A stretch of 64,000 nucleotides of DNA from NCBI GenBank assembly GCA_937770485.1, contig CALJHX010000003.1, positions 186,415 through 250,414 of the forward strand. The letters are read 5' to 3'. Of the stretch, positions 47,940 to 57,400 are shown in pieces. Both the position numbers and the translations under genes were made by a program. The stretch's first letter is position 1; the number at the start of each line of letters is the position of its first letter. Below the pieces are notes generated by a model. The model made no database searches. It had not been told where the DNA came from and saw only the letters and a program-made list of their open reading frames with translations. Source of the stretch: an uncultured Verrucomicrobiae bacterium (GTDB lineage: Bacteria; Verrucomicrobiota; Verrucomicrobiia; Limisphaerales; UBA1096).

Positions 47940-49800
47940 CGATTCGGCCGATCAACCGGTTCGCATAGTTGCGCATTCGGGGATTAGCCTTCGGGTCGAT
48001 GCGCGACATCTTGGCGATGGCTTCCTTGTGTGGGTTGGCGTGTTCGCCGATGACATCCAGCGCGTTGAGGGCAAGCATTGAAAGGCAGATACCATTTTTG
48101 GCTGGGTCGGCGTATTGCATTAGGACCTTGGCGGCGCGTTTAGCCTCGATATTTTTGCCATAACGGCCCAGGGCCTCGGCGGCGATGATGCGGACGCTTG
48201 GTGACTTGTCCTCGAGCGCGGCTACCAGTGCTTCACGGCCCTTGCGTACACCGTTTTTGCCACGGATAAGATAGCCCATTGCAGCCCAGTAGCGTACGGC
48301 ACTGTCATCGCTACGGATAAGTCCGGGCAGTTGTTCGGTGTTTTTTTTGCCTTTGCGTGAGGCTGCGTTGGCGGCTTTAAAAATAGCGTTAAAATCGTAA
48401 CGGCTGTTGTCGTGGCCCACTTCGTACGGGGAATCATCACCGGCACGGGAATGGATTTCGGCTTCGGGCAGAAACCCAATGTCGCGGACTTCGGCAGCCC
48501 AGTTGCGATGAGCCCTGCGCATGCGCTTCATCACATCCGAGTAATTTTTTGAGCTGGCGAGATTGTTGACTTCGTCCGGGTCGGCCTCGAGGTCGTACAG
48601 TTCCTCCGCAGGTTTGGTCTGCCAAAAGATTGACTGCGCAGCGTTGAGTTTGCCGGCGTGGTAGAGGTCGTGCCAAACACGCGTCGTGGGTGTTTGGAAC
48701 ATATAATCAAGGTATTGCCCGTAGTGTTTATGGGGCATGTAGTTGCGGATGTAAACGTGGCGTCCGTCAAACACCGTGCGCACCATGTCGTAGCGCTCGT
48801 CCATGCGGCCACGAAAGCCAAAGCTGAACTTTTGCGCGGGCGCTGTGTGTTGTCCCATGAACGCATGTCCCTGCATGTGCGCCGGGGCTTTTGAGCCGGC
48901 GATGCTGAGCAGGGTGGGGGCGAGGTCGATGAAGCCAACGAGCCGGTCACTGGTGCCGCCGGTTTTGTATTCTGGCGGGGCGAGGTGCTTGAACTTCTCC
49001 GGCACGTGGATGATCAGCGGCACATTCAGTCCCGAGAAATAAGGCCAGCGTTTGCTGCGTGGCATGCCGGAACCGTGGTCGCCGTAGTAAAAGACAATCG
49101 TGTCGTCGGCCAAGCCGGCTTCCTCCAGTTCGCGAAGGTTTTTGCCGACGAGCTTGTCCATCATCGTGATCCGGTCGTGGTACTGTGCCCAGTCCTTGCG
49201 CACCTCCGGCGTGTCGGGGTGGTAGGCGGGGAGGTTCACCTTGGCCGGGTCGTGGATACGGTTGGCGGGGCTGATCTTGTTCCTGATTTGGCTCTCGTGG
49301 CTGATCGTGTGGTTGAAGATGGCGAAGAACGGCTTACCGTCTGGTCGGCTTTTCCAATGCGCCTTTCTGCCACTGTCATTCCAAACCTCGCCTACCTTTT
49401 CCAGGTTGTAATCCTCCTTGGAATTGTTTGTGCAGTAGTAGCCGAGTTCGCGGAGGTAGGCGGGGTACATTTTGAAGTTGCCCGGCAGGCGGGTCATGCT
49501 GCGCATATGCTCCGAGCCGGTGGCCGGTGGGTAGATGCCGGAGATGATCGTTGTGCGGGCTGGGGCGCAGACCGGCGCGGTTGAACTGGCCTTGGTATAG
49601 CGCAGGCTGCGCTTGGCAAAGCGATCGAGGTTGGGCGTGACGGCGTACGTGTCGCCGTAGCAGCCAAGATGCGGGCCGTTGTCTTCGCTGGTGATCCAGA
49701 GAATGTTGGGCAGCGTCTGCTCCGCTCGCACTTGGACATGGGCAAAGGCAGCCAAGGCGGCGACTGAGAGTAACATTCGATGTTTGATTCTGATTGACAT
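47923..49800 (-). CDS. Secreted sulfatase with C-terminal helical-repeat tail
   Basis: A 625-residue protein. The start at 49800 (MSIRIKHRMLLSVAALAAFA) gives a signal peptide; the frame runs to 49842. The sulfatase core has PNILWITSEDNGPHLGCYGD, Cys in VCAPARTTIISG (about residue 78) and FYYGDHGSGMPRSKRWPY, the form seen in arylsulfatase/heparan-like groups. After residue about 490 come HEAT-like helical repeats (SAVRYWAAMGYLIRG, PSVRIIAAEALGRYG). Such tails probably mediate binding. It is separate from the sulfatase operon at 39.8-42.8 kb. Confidence 0.9.
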   Translation of the reverse strand: MSIRIKHRMLLSVAALAAFAHVQVRAEQTLPNILWITSEDNGPHLGCYGDTYAVTPNLDRFAKRSLRYTKASSTAPVCAPARTTIISGIYPPATGSEHMRSMTRLPGNFKMYPAYLRELGYYCTNNSKEDYNLEKVGEVWNDSGRKAHWKSRPDGKPFFAIFNHTISHESQIRNKISPANRIHDPAKVNLPAYHPDTPEVRKDWAQYHDRITMMDKLVGKNLRELEEAGLADDTIVFYYGDHGSGMPRSKRWPYFSGLNVPLIIHVPEKFKHLAPPEYKTGGTSDRLVGFIDLAPTLLSIAGSKAPAHMQGHAFMGQHTAPAQKFSFGFRGRMDERYDMVRTVFDGRHVYIRNYMPHKHYGQYLDYMFQTPTTRVWHDLYHAGKLNAAQSIFWQTKPAEELYDLEADPDEVNNLASSKNYSDVMKRMRRAHRNWAAEVRDIGFLPEAEIHSRAGDDSPYEVGHDNSRYDFNAIFKAANAASRKGKKNTEQLPGLIRSDDSAVRYWAAMGYLIRGKNGVRKGREALVAALEDKSPSVRIIAAEALGRYGKNIEAKRAAKVLMQYADPAKNGICLSMLALNALDVIGEHANPHKEAIAKMSRIDPKANPRMRNYANRLIGRIVGDPR

Positions 49801-50059
49801 CGCCCCGATTGAAACACCGACGCACCCAGGAGGCAACCGCATAGCGGCCTTGGGTAAGTACTTGTTCGTCTGGAAGTTCCAAGTGTCTCGTGGTAAGAAA
49901 TTTCATTCTTAAGCCTACCGATCCAAGCAACCATATCGCTGCTGTTTTCGTTTCGCTTTTGAACGTTTCGGTTTAAAATCAGTCATGAAAATTGTGGCTT
50001 GGCCTTGTTGGGACGAACTTTTTTCAATTGACCCCTAATAAAAACCGATCGGACGCGTC
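49801..50059. other. Divergent intergenic region before the sigma-factor operon
   Basis: This spacer of about 260 bases separates the sulfatase gene from the ECF sigma operon and should carry both promoters. No autoregulatory ECF-type -35/-10 pair could be confirmed by eye. Confidence 0.3.
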
Positions 50060-50689
50060 ATGGGATTGAGAGCATTGTTAAATGTCTCGAAAGAACAGCA
50101 AAACAAGCTGACTCCCATGCAGATGCGTGTGAAAGGTGCTCCCCGGTCCATGAACGACCCGCAGTCCAAGACCGCCCCGGCAAAGGAGGCGATCGAGGAG
50201 GTGCTTCGCCAATGCGAATCGCCGCTGCTGGCGTACGCCATCAAAATGGTGCGGGACGGGGAACAGGCGCAGGAGATTGTGCAGGAGGCGTTCGTTCGCC
50301 TGCATGCCTCTTACGCCGAGGTGGGCGCGCCGCGGCCGTGGTTGTACCGTACGGTATTCAACCTGGCGATGACGCACCACCGCGAGCGGCAGAAGGTGGT
50401 GCCGGTCGGTTTTTCGCCGGAAAAAACTCCCGGCGCGGAAACCCCGACATCGCCCGCACCGGACGAGAGGCTGGTGCGGATGGAAGCCGTGGCGCAGGCA
50501 CGCGCATGCGTCGAGGAACTGGATGACCGGAGTCAGCAACTGGTTCGGCTGAGATTCGAGGACGGGCTCTCTTACAAACAAATGAGTGAGCGCACCGGCC
50601 TGACAGTGACCAACGTGGGGTACATTCTCCACACGTCATTAAAGAAACTCGCCACCGCGCTGAAACGATCCGGATACATCCATGAGTAA
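50060..50689 (+). CDS. ECF-type RNA polymerase sigma factor
   Basis: A sigma-70 family protein with region 2 (SPLLAYAIKMVRDGEQAQEIVQEAFVRLHASY) and region 4 (LDDRSQQLVRLRFEDGLSYKQMSERTGLTVTNVGYILHTSLKKLA) and nothing like region 3, so an ECF sigma. The frame is 209 residues from 50060; an ATG at 50150 gives about 179, the usual ECF length, and is more likely, since the first 30 residues look unrelated. It directs transcription of a regulon under control of an anti-sigma factor. The VWA gene starts within its last codons (eight-base overlap), so that protein is the expected partner. Confidence 0.9.
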   Translation: MGLRALLNVSKEQQNKLTPMQMRVKGAPRSMNDPQSKTAPAKEAIEEVLRQCESPLLAYAIKMVRDGEQAQEIVQEAFVRLHASYAEVGAPRPWLYRTVFNLAMTHHRERQKVVPVGFSPEKTPGAETPTSPAPDERLVRMEAVAQARACVEELDDRSQQLVRLRFEDGLSYKQMSERTGLTVTNVGYILHTSLKKLATALKRSGYIHE

Positions 50690-53600
50690 CTCGACCGAAA
50701 ACACATCCAAACCGTCCTGCGAACAACTCGAGGCGCGCATCGTCGCGATGCTCCTAGGCGAGGCCAGCCCGTTCGAGGAGGAGCAACTCCGCGAGCAATT
50801 GAAAGGCGATGTCGCGTTGGCCAAGTTCTGCGCCGAGATCGCGCAGACGCTGCCGTTGCTCAACGAGGCGCTCGACGTTGAGCAAGTGCCCAAGATGAAG
50901 TCGCCGAAACCGCGCCTTTCCGGTAAGCGGCGGAATAAACTAAAGCAACTTTTCCGGAACGGTTTCGACTTGCCCACGCGCAAGGTCGTGCGGCTGGATT
51001 TCCGCAAGGGGCTGGCTATCGCCGCTGCGGTTTGCGCGGTGCTGCTTGTCGCCGCTGCGTTGCTCCTGCCGCGTCTGGTCAAGTCCAATACCGACTTGCT
51101 AGTGGCGGTAAACAGCAAACCGGCTGAACTTTTTGGTGAACCCGTTGAAACCAAGGAGGAGCTTCAGGTAGACGTTACGGGCGTTGAAAACTATGCCCGT
51201 GTCGAGGGGGTGCAGCTCGCCGACGAGACGAGGTCAACCGATCAGTCGGTGCCAGTATCTGAAAGCGCTCCCGCCCCCTTTGGGGATCATTTCAGTGGCA
51301 AGGTGGATTTTTTGGTGGGGGGTATCGTGGCGGATCGTGAGGGCACGGTGCTCTACCATGAGTCGATCGAGCAAGCCGCGCCGGTCCCTGCCGCGCCGGA
51401 TCGTCTGACTGCCGCAACCGGCATGGCCCCCGCGCGGGGATTGGGATTGGGCACTATCAGTGGCAAGGCGGCTGACGGGAGATTGGTGCTGGGAGAACAG
51501 TGGTCGGAACCGGCTCCCGGCCAGGGCAAGCCCACCATTATCAGGCGTAATGAGAGCCGCGCCCGCAATCGCCCCCAGATCGCGTCGAAGAGGGAACTTG
51601 AGGATCTGTACTTCTTCCAAAACAAGGCGGGAGGCGAATCCGGCGAGCCGCCCGCCTCGGCGGCGGGGGAACCGGCCAGCGGCTCGGCCGAATTCAACTT
51701 TGCCGCCCCGTCTCCCAACGCCGCGACAATGAGTGGCACGAGCCGTTTAAGCATCGACTCACTCCACTCGATTTCTGAGGCCGGGCGATCGGGAGCGGAT
51801 GAGTTGTTCAAGAAGGCTACCTTGCCGGGACCAGCGGCACCGCCAATCCCGCTGGCGGGTGACGCGGGAATTGCCGGCAACGGCCACGCGGACAACAGGC
51901 GGTATGAGTCTGCGTACCAGGCAGGGTTGCCCCCCGGCGCCAACGCTGAATCGGGGAGGCAGGGCCAGCTGACCTGGGATATTCCAGTGCGAGGTGAGGA
52001 GGCCGCGCGCCAATGGGGGGTCTCCCGGGCGGATCTTGCCGGAGAGAACAGGAATCAACTGGCGTTGCCGGGAGGCATGGGGGGCATGGGTATTGGAGGG
52101 GGTGGTTTTATCGCCGGTGCGTACGCGGACGGCCTCGATGTGGGGCAGCCGGTGGCCAATGGCGGAGTTGCGGCAGGCCCGGTTTCCGGTGGGGTAGCTG
52201 GCGTTCCTGTATCGGACCTTGATGCTGATGGCGGTGGGGGAATAAGGGAGGATGGCAAACTCTACGGCTTTAGGGGAGACCAGGCGGCTCAGGATTCGGC
52301 AAAGACACTGGGAGCCAAGGCCAACCGCAGATACTCCGGCCGTTCCGCCTTGGAGTCGGCCGAGGGTGAGTCGGTGGTGCTTGGCCAAGCGCTCAACATA
52401 GCTGCCGCCGGTGAGGTGGCGAGCGAGTCCCTTAATGGACAGATCGTGCGTGGCTTTGCGGCGGACAAATCAGGGCAACTCTTGGAACGGGGTCAATCCG
52501 ATGTCGAGCCGCTTTACTTTCAGAGCGAATTAAGCCGGGCAGAGACCGGAGCACTGGCGCTGGGGGCGATCGCACTGGGTGTCGTCGCGGACGATCAAGT
52601 TTCGAAGGAGAGCGCCCAGGCAGAGGCGCCCGCGTTGGGCGATGTCCCGGCGCTCGGACGGATGTTCAAAAGAGGAGCCGACCCGGAGAAGGTAGCCCGT
52701 GACCTGTCAGCGGTGCAACTGGAACGAAGTGCCGACACAAAGGCACTCAGTGAACGGGGCCGCGCTTCAGGCGGGTCTGCCCGGCAAAGCCTGTCCTTGG
52801 CCAAGCAGGACAAAGACGTGCTGGCCGAACTGCCGGCGCCCGGGAGCGAGCGGCAGCAGCGGTTGGCGGCGGAGAATGCCAACAAGAGCCGCAAGAGCCC
52901 GGCGACGCGGCAGCCGAAGTCTTCCGCCACGGCCAACCGGGAGTTGCTGCGGCGCAAGGGCAAACTGGCCGCTAACAAAAAGTTACCAGCTCCCGCGGCC
53001 AAGCCGCAGAGCGCCAGCCGCTCGTCCCGGTTGCCCGAGACCAAGCGGGAGGAAAAACAACTCGTTGAGAAACTCAAAGAAGCGGAACCACTGGCCAAGC
53101 CGCCCTCGCCGTCAGTTGTGTACAAGCCGCGCCCGGAGACGGTCACCGCCGAAAACAATTTTTCCACCTTCTCGCTGAACGTGACCGACGTATCGTTCAA
53201 GACCACGCTCGCCAGTCTGCAGGCAGGCAAACTGCCGGAGCCTGGAAATGTTCGGAGCGAGGAGTTTTTGAACGCGCTTGAGTATCGCGATCCCATGCCG
53301 CGCGCCGGCGAACCGATGGCCTTCCATTGGGAGCGCTCGCGGTCACCGTTCACGCACGACCGCGACATTATCCGGCTTGCCGTTCGCACTGCGGCACTTG
53401 GCCGCCAGCCGGGGCTCGCGGTAAATCTGGTTTGCTTGCTCGACAACTCCGGCTCGATGGAGCGCGAGGATCGCGTGAGCATCGTGCGGCAGTCGCTTGA
53501 TGTGTTGGCTCGAAAGCTCACGCCGAACGATCGCGTCAGCCTGATCACGTTCTCGCGCACGCCGGAGTTGCGTATCGACGGCATGCGTGGTGGAAATCGT

Positions 53601-54461
53601 GAGGCGTTTTTGAAGGCGTCGACCGGCTGGATCCCGCAGGGCGGCACGCACGTTGAAAAGGCGCTCGCGCTGGCTTATGAGACGGCAAAGAAACATTTCA
53701 TCGCCGGCGGCAACAACCGCGTGATCCTGCTGACCGACGGCGCGGCGAACATGGGTAACGTCGATCCTTACCAGCTCCGCAAGACCGTGGAGAGTCATCG
53801 CAAACAGGGGGTTGCGCTGGACTGTTTCGGCATTGGCTGGGAAGACTACAACGACAATCTGCTCGAGGCGCTCTCCCGCAACGGCGATGGGCGATACGGC
53901 TTCCTGAATGAACCGGCTCAGGCGGTCGCCGAGTTCGAGCAGAAACTGCTCGGCGCGTTTCAGGTTGCCGCCTCGGACGTGAAGGTGCAGGTCGAGTGGA
54001 ATGCCGATCGCGTGAAGGTGTTCCGGCAGGTCGGCTATCTTCGGCACCAGTTGAAGAAGGAGGATTTCCGCAACAACAAGATCGACGCGGCGGAGATCAG
54101 CGCCGCCGAGTCAGGCAACGCCCTGTACGTCGTGCAGGTGAACCCTAACGGCGAAGGGCCGCTGGGCATGGTTCGGGTGCGCTACAAGGTCCCGTTCACG
54201 AGCGAATACACCGAGATGGAATGGAGCCTTGCCTATGATGCAGCCGCGACACCACTGGAGCAGGCTAGCCCGGCGATGCGGTTGGGGAGTGTGGCGGCGA
54301 CATTCGCCGAGTGGCTGGCGCAAAACCCTTACGCTCAGGGCGTGCAGTTGGCCGACTTGCAGGGGTTGATCTCCGGCATCCCGTCGATCTACGGCACCGA
54401 CCCCCGGCCCACCCAACTCGAGTGGATGATCGGCAAGGCGAGCATCCTCGCCGGGAATTGA
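50682..54461 (+). CDS. Transmembrane VWA protein, putative anti-sigma factor (YfbK-like)
   Basis: A 1259-residue protein. Residues 1-100 are cytoplasmic and helical (EQLEARIVAMLLGEASPFEEEQL...FCAEIAQTLPLLN), shaped like the N-terminal part of PVC anti-sigma proteins. A single transmembrane helix lies at about 110-133. Residues 140-800 are Gly/Ala/Ser-rich and low-complexity. The C-terminal 450 residues are YfbK-like: an N-terminal element (FSTFSLNVTDVSF), a VWA domain with the MIDAS LLDNSGSM near 920 and LLTDGAANMG, then a C-terminal region ending RPTQLEWMIGKASILAG. I infer a membrane sensor that binds something outside through its MIDAS and holds the sigma factor inside. Confidence 0.82.
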   Translation: MSNSTENTSKPSCEQLEARIVAMLLGEASPFEEEQLREQLKGDVALAKFCAEIAQTLPLLNEALDVEQVPKMKSPKPRLSGKRRNKLKQLFRNGFDLPTRKVVRLDFRKGLAIAAAVCAVLLVAAALLLPRLVKSNTDLLVAVNSKPAELFGEPVETKEELQVDVTGVENYARVEGVQLADETRSTDQSVPVSESAPAPFGDHFSGKVDFLVGGIVADREGTVLYHESIEQAAPVPAAPDRLTAATGMAPARGLGLGTISGKAADGRLVLGEQWSEPAPGQGKPTIIRRNESRARNRPQIASKRELEDLYFFQNKAGGESGEPPASAAGEPASGSAEFNFAAPSPNAATMSGTSRLSIDSLHSISEAGRSGADELFKKATLPGPAAPPIPLAGDAGIAGNGHADNRRYESAYQAGLPPGANAESGRQGQLTWDIPVRGEEAARQWGVSRADLAGENRNQLALPGGMGGMGIGGGGFIAGAYADGLDVGQPVANGGVAAGPVSGGVAGVPVSDLDADGGGGIREDGKLYGFRGDQAAQDSAKTLGAKANRRYSGRSALESAEGESVVLGQALNIAAAGEVASESLNGQIVRGFAADKSGQLLERGQSDVEPLYFQSELSRAETGALALGAIALGVVADDQVSKESAQAEAPALGDVPALGRMFKRGADPEKVARDLSAVQLERSADTKALSERGRASGGSARQSLSLAKQDKDVLAELPAPGSERQQRLAAENANKSRKSPATRQPKSSATANRELLRRKGKLAANKKLPAPAAKPQSASRSSRLPETKREEKQLVEKLKEAEPLAKPPSPSVVYKPRPETVTAENNFSTFSLNVTDVSFKTTLASLQAGKLPEPGNVRSEEFLNALEYRDPMPRAGEPMAFHWERSRSPFTHDRDIIRLAVRTAALGRQPGLAVNLVCLLDNSGSMEREDRVSIVRQSLDVLARKLTPNDRVSLITFSRTPELRIDGMRGGNREAFLKASTGWIPQGGTHVEKALALAYETAKKHFIAGGNNRVILLTDGAANMGNVDPYQLRKTVESHRKQGVALDCFGIGWEDYNDNLLEALSRNGDGRYGFLNEPAQAVAEFEQKLLGAFQVAASDVKVQVEWNADRVKVFRQVGYLRHQLKKEDFRNNKIDAAEISAAESGNALYVVQVNPNGEGPLGMVRVRYKVPFTSEYTEMEWSLAYDAAATPLEQASPAMRLGSVAATFAEWLAQNPYAQGVQLADLQGLISGIPSIYGTDPRPTQLEWMIGKASILAGN

Positions 54462-54486
54462 TTTTAAATAAAAACGGTAAAGGATA

Positions 54487-57400
54487 ATGAATAGCCTAAT
54501 TGAAAAAACCGGAATCGCCGGCGCGATGTTTGCGCTGGGTTTGTTTGGCACGGTCAATCCTCCAGCGCTTGGCCAGGCGGGGGATCCGCCTGCCGCCGAG
54601 GTGGCTAACCTCAAGATCAACGGCGAAGTCGGTGGCGAGAAGGCCGGCTTCGTCATCACCGGGGATTTCAAGCCGAGGCCGGAGGAGGAAAAGGAGAAGC
54701 TGATCTTCTCGGCGCGCACCGAGAACAACATTACCCATCGCCGCGGTCAGACGGAGCAGAAGATCAGCGGCACGGTAAAAATCCTGCAGGGCGAGACGGC
54801 CGAACTGCGCTTCGCTGTGCAAGGCAAGGGGACGTTGGTCTCGGCCAAGAGCGAGCAGGCGATTGAGTGGGGGCTGCGCAACGACAAGAGCGGCCAGCGA
54901 TTTTTCGTGCTATGGTTCGATTCCGAGAAACCGGCCAAGGGTGAGGTGACGTTCACTGCGCACTTCCGCAACACGCACGCACAGTCAAAGTCGGCACTGG
55001 GTGCGGTCAGCCTCTCGCCGCAGGGCGAGGCGGTGCTTAACGCCGGCCTCATCACCGTCACCACCTCGGCCGGCTATGACCTGGCCATTACCAAGGCCAA
55101 CGGGGTGACCCGCGTGAGCAAGGGGCTTGGCCATGCGCCAGCCAAGTTGCCGCGTTCGTACAGCTTCCAGTTCAGCGACACCACGCCCGAGGTGGTCTTC
55201 ACCGCGACCGAGTCGGATCCGGATGCCAACCGCATTTTTTTCGATGAGTTTGACTTGAAGGGTCGTCTGGCCGACGGCGTGGCGTCGTTCACCCTGAATG
55301 GAATGGTGGAGGTGCGCCATGCCAGGGGAGGGAAGCTGCCGGTCGTGTTTGGCGGAGCAGCGCTGGCGTCGATCCCGGCGACAAAAGATTACAAGGTCGG
55401 TTTCTCGGGTGAGACCTACACGCTGGAGTTCGCCAAGGGCGGCACGTATCCGGTGGCCCTCGAGTTTCACGCGCGCATCTTGGAGAAGGATGGCTGGAAC
55501 AACATCGGTTTCGGCGTCGTGCCGGCGGCATTGAGGCCGGTGAAGTTGAGCGGTTGGCCACGGGCGATTTCGTTCGATGCCAAGTCGGCCTCAAAGCCGG
55601 CCATTAAGAACGGTAACTACGACTTGTTCCTCACGCCGCAAGACCGGTTGTCGGTTCGCTGGAAGGAGACCAAGCCGGTGGTTATTCCCAAGTTGTTCTA
55701 CTCGGCGGAGGCGGCGGTGAACATTGCTGTGGGCGCGGGGCTTGCGCGGCAAATCAACCACTTCGACTACCGCGTGATGCAGGGGCAGATGAGCACCCTC
55801 GAGTTGGATCTCATTGGAGAAGGCGAAGTTGTCAGTGTCAATGGGCGGAACATTCTGAATTGGAGTGTCAAAAAACAGGAAGATGGGCGGCAGCTCGTGG
55901 TGAAACTCAACAGCCAGCAGACCGCCGGTTACAATCTCGTGGTGCGCACGCAGACGCCGCTGGGCGCATTCCCAGTGCGGTTCAATCCGCTGCGCATCGT
56001 TCCGGTGAACCCGGTGCGCTTCGGTGGTCACCTGCGACTGGTCAACAATGGCGCGGTGCAGCTCGAGCCGGTAACTGTGAGCGGCCTGTCGCAGCTCTCG
56101 GCCAACCGCTTTCCCGCCGCCAGCTCGATCCCGGCCTTGCCCAACAACCCCAAGCTGAAGCCGCTGGTGTACCGCTACTCGGGTGGTGACTACGAACTGG
56201 AGGTGCTCGCAGACAACATTCTGCCAGAGCTGACTGTGTCGCAGCTTTTGGTTTATGCGCTTGGATTCAACGAGATCACGCTCGACGCCGAGGTCGATCT
56301 TACAATTCGCGACGCGCCGTTGCGCGAGTTCACGATTAGCATCCCGGACGGCTACACGGTGGCGCAACTGTCGGCAGTCGCCTTGGCCGATTACTTCCTT
56401 GGCCCGGCGGAGAACGGCAAGCGTTCCCTGCGCCTCGTGTTCTCCCAGCCGCTCGAGGGGCGGCACTTGATCCAGCTTCGCTTGGAGCAAAACCAGGCGG
56501 TCGAGGGTGATGAGTGGTCGATCCCCCGGCTCGACTACGAGCAGGTAAAGTCAGTTCGCGGGTTTGTCGGCGTGTCGGCTTCACCGGGGCTACGCCTGAT
56601 TCCCGCTTCGGTGAAGGATGTGAACGAGATTGCTGTCGTCTTTTTCCCAAAAAAAACCGAAGGCCTGCAGGCGGCTTATCGCATCAAGGAAACCGGCTGG
56701 GAGGCCAGCCTCGGCGTCGAGCGGATGGAACTGGCGTTGCAGGTTGACGCGCTGCACCTTTACTCGATCGGGCAGGGGATCGTGTACGGCAGTTCGGTGC
56801 TCAACTACCTGATCGGCGGCAAGCCGGTAAGCGAGTTGAAGGTGCTGGTCCCGGCCGACTACGCCAACGTGGAATTTGTCGGCCGCGACGTGCGCAACTG
56901 GAAGCTCGACGAGGCGGTTGATGATGCCACCACTCAGTCGTACACGGTGTACTTCCAGTCCACGGTGTTCGGCGACTACACGCTGCTGGCGACCTTCGAG
57001 AGGCAGTTCAATCCGGAGGGCGAAACGTTGGCGTTCAACGGCGTGCGCCCGGTGAACGTGCAGTCGGAGGCCGGCTACTCGATTCTGATCGGGAAGGAGC
57101 GGTTCGAGATATCGCAGCCCGAGACGGAGGGGGATCTGATTGCACTCAAGACGTCGGAAATCCCGGAGGAATACCGGCTGTTGTTCGACGCGCCCATCCT
57201 GGAAGCGTACCAGTACTCGGGTGGTGATTTCACACTCAACAAGACTCTCAAGCCGCTTAACAGGCAAGCCTCACTGGAGCAGGTGGCCGACCGGGCGGAG
57301 TTCAAGACGCAGGTTTCCAACGACGGCCAGGTGGTGACCGAAGCAGAGTACTTTTTGAAAAACCGCGGCCACGCCCACTTCGAAGTGACGCTGGAAGCCG

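Noticed and set aside
49984-50037. Short frame MKIVAWPCWDELFSIDP upstream of the sigma-factor gene, as a possible leader peptide
   Set aside because: No ribosome binding site precedes it and no attenuator hairpin follows; a 17-codon frame arises easily by chance.
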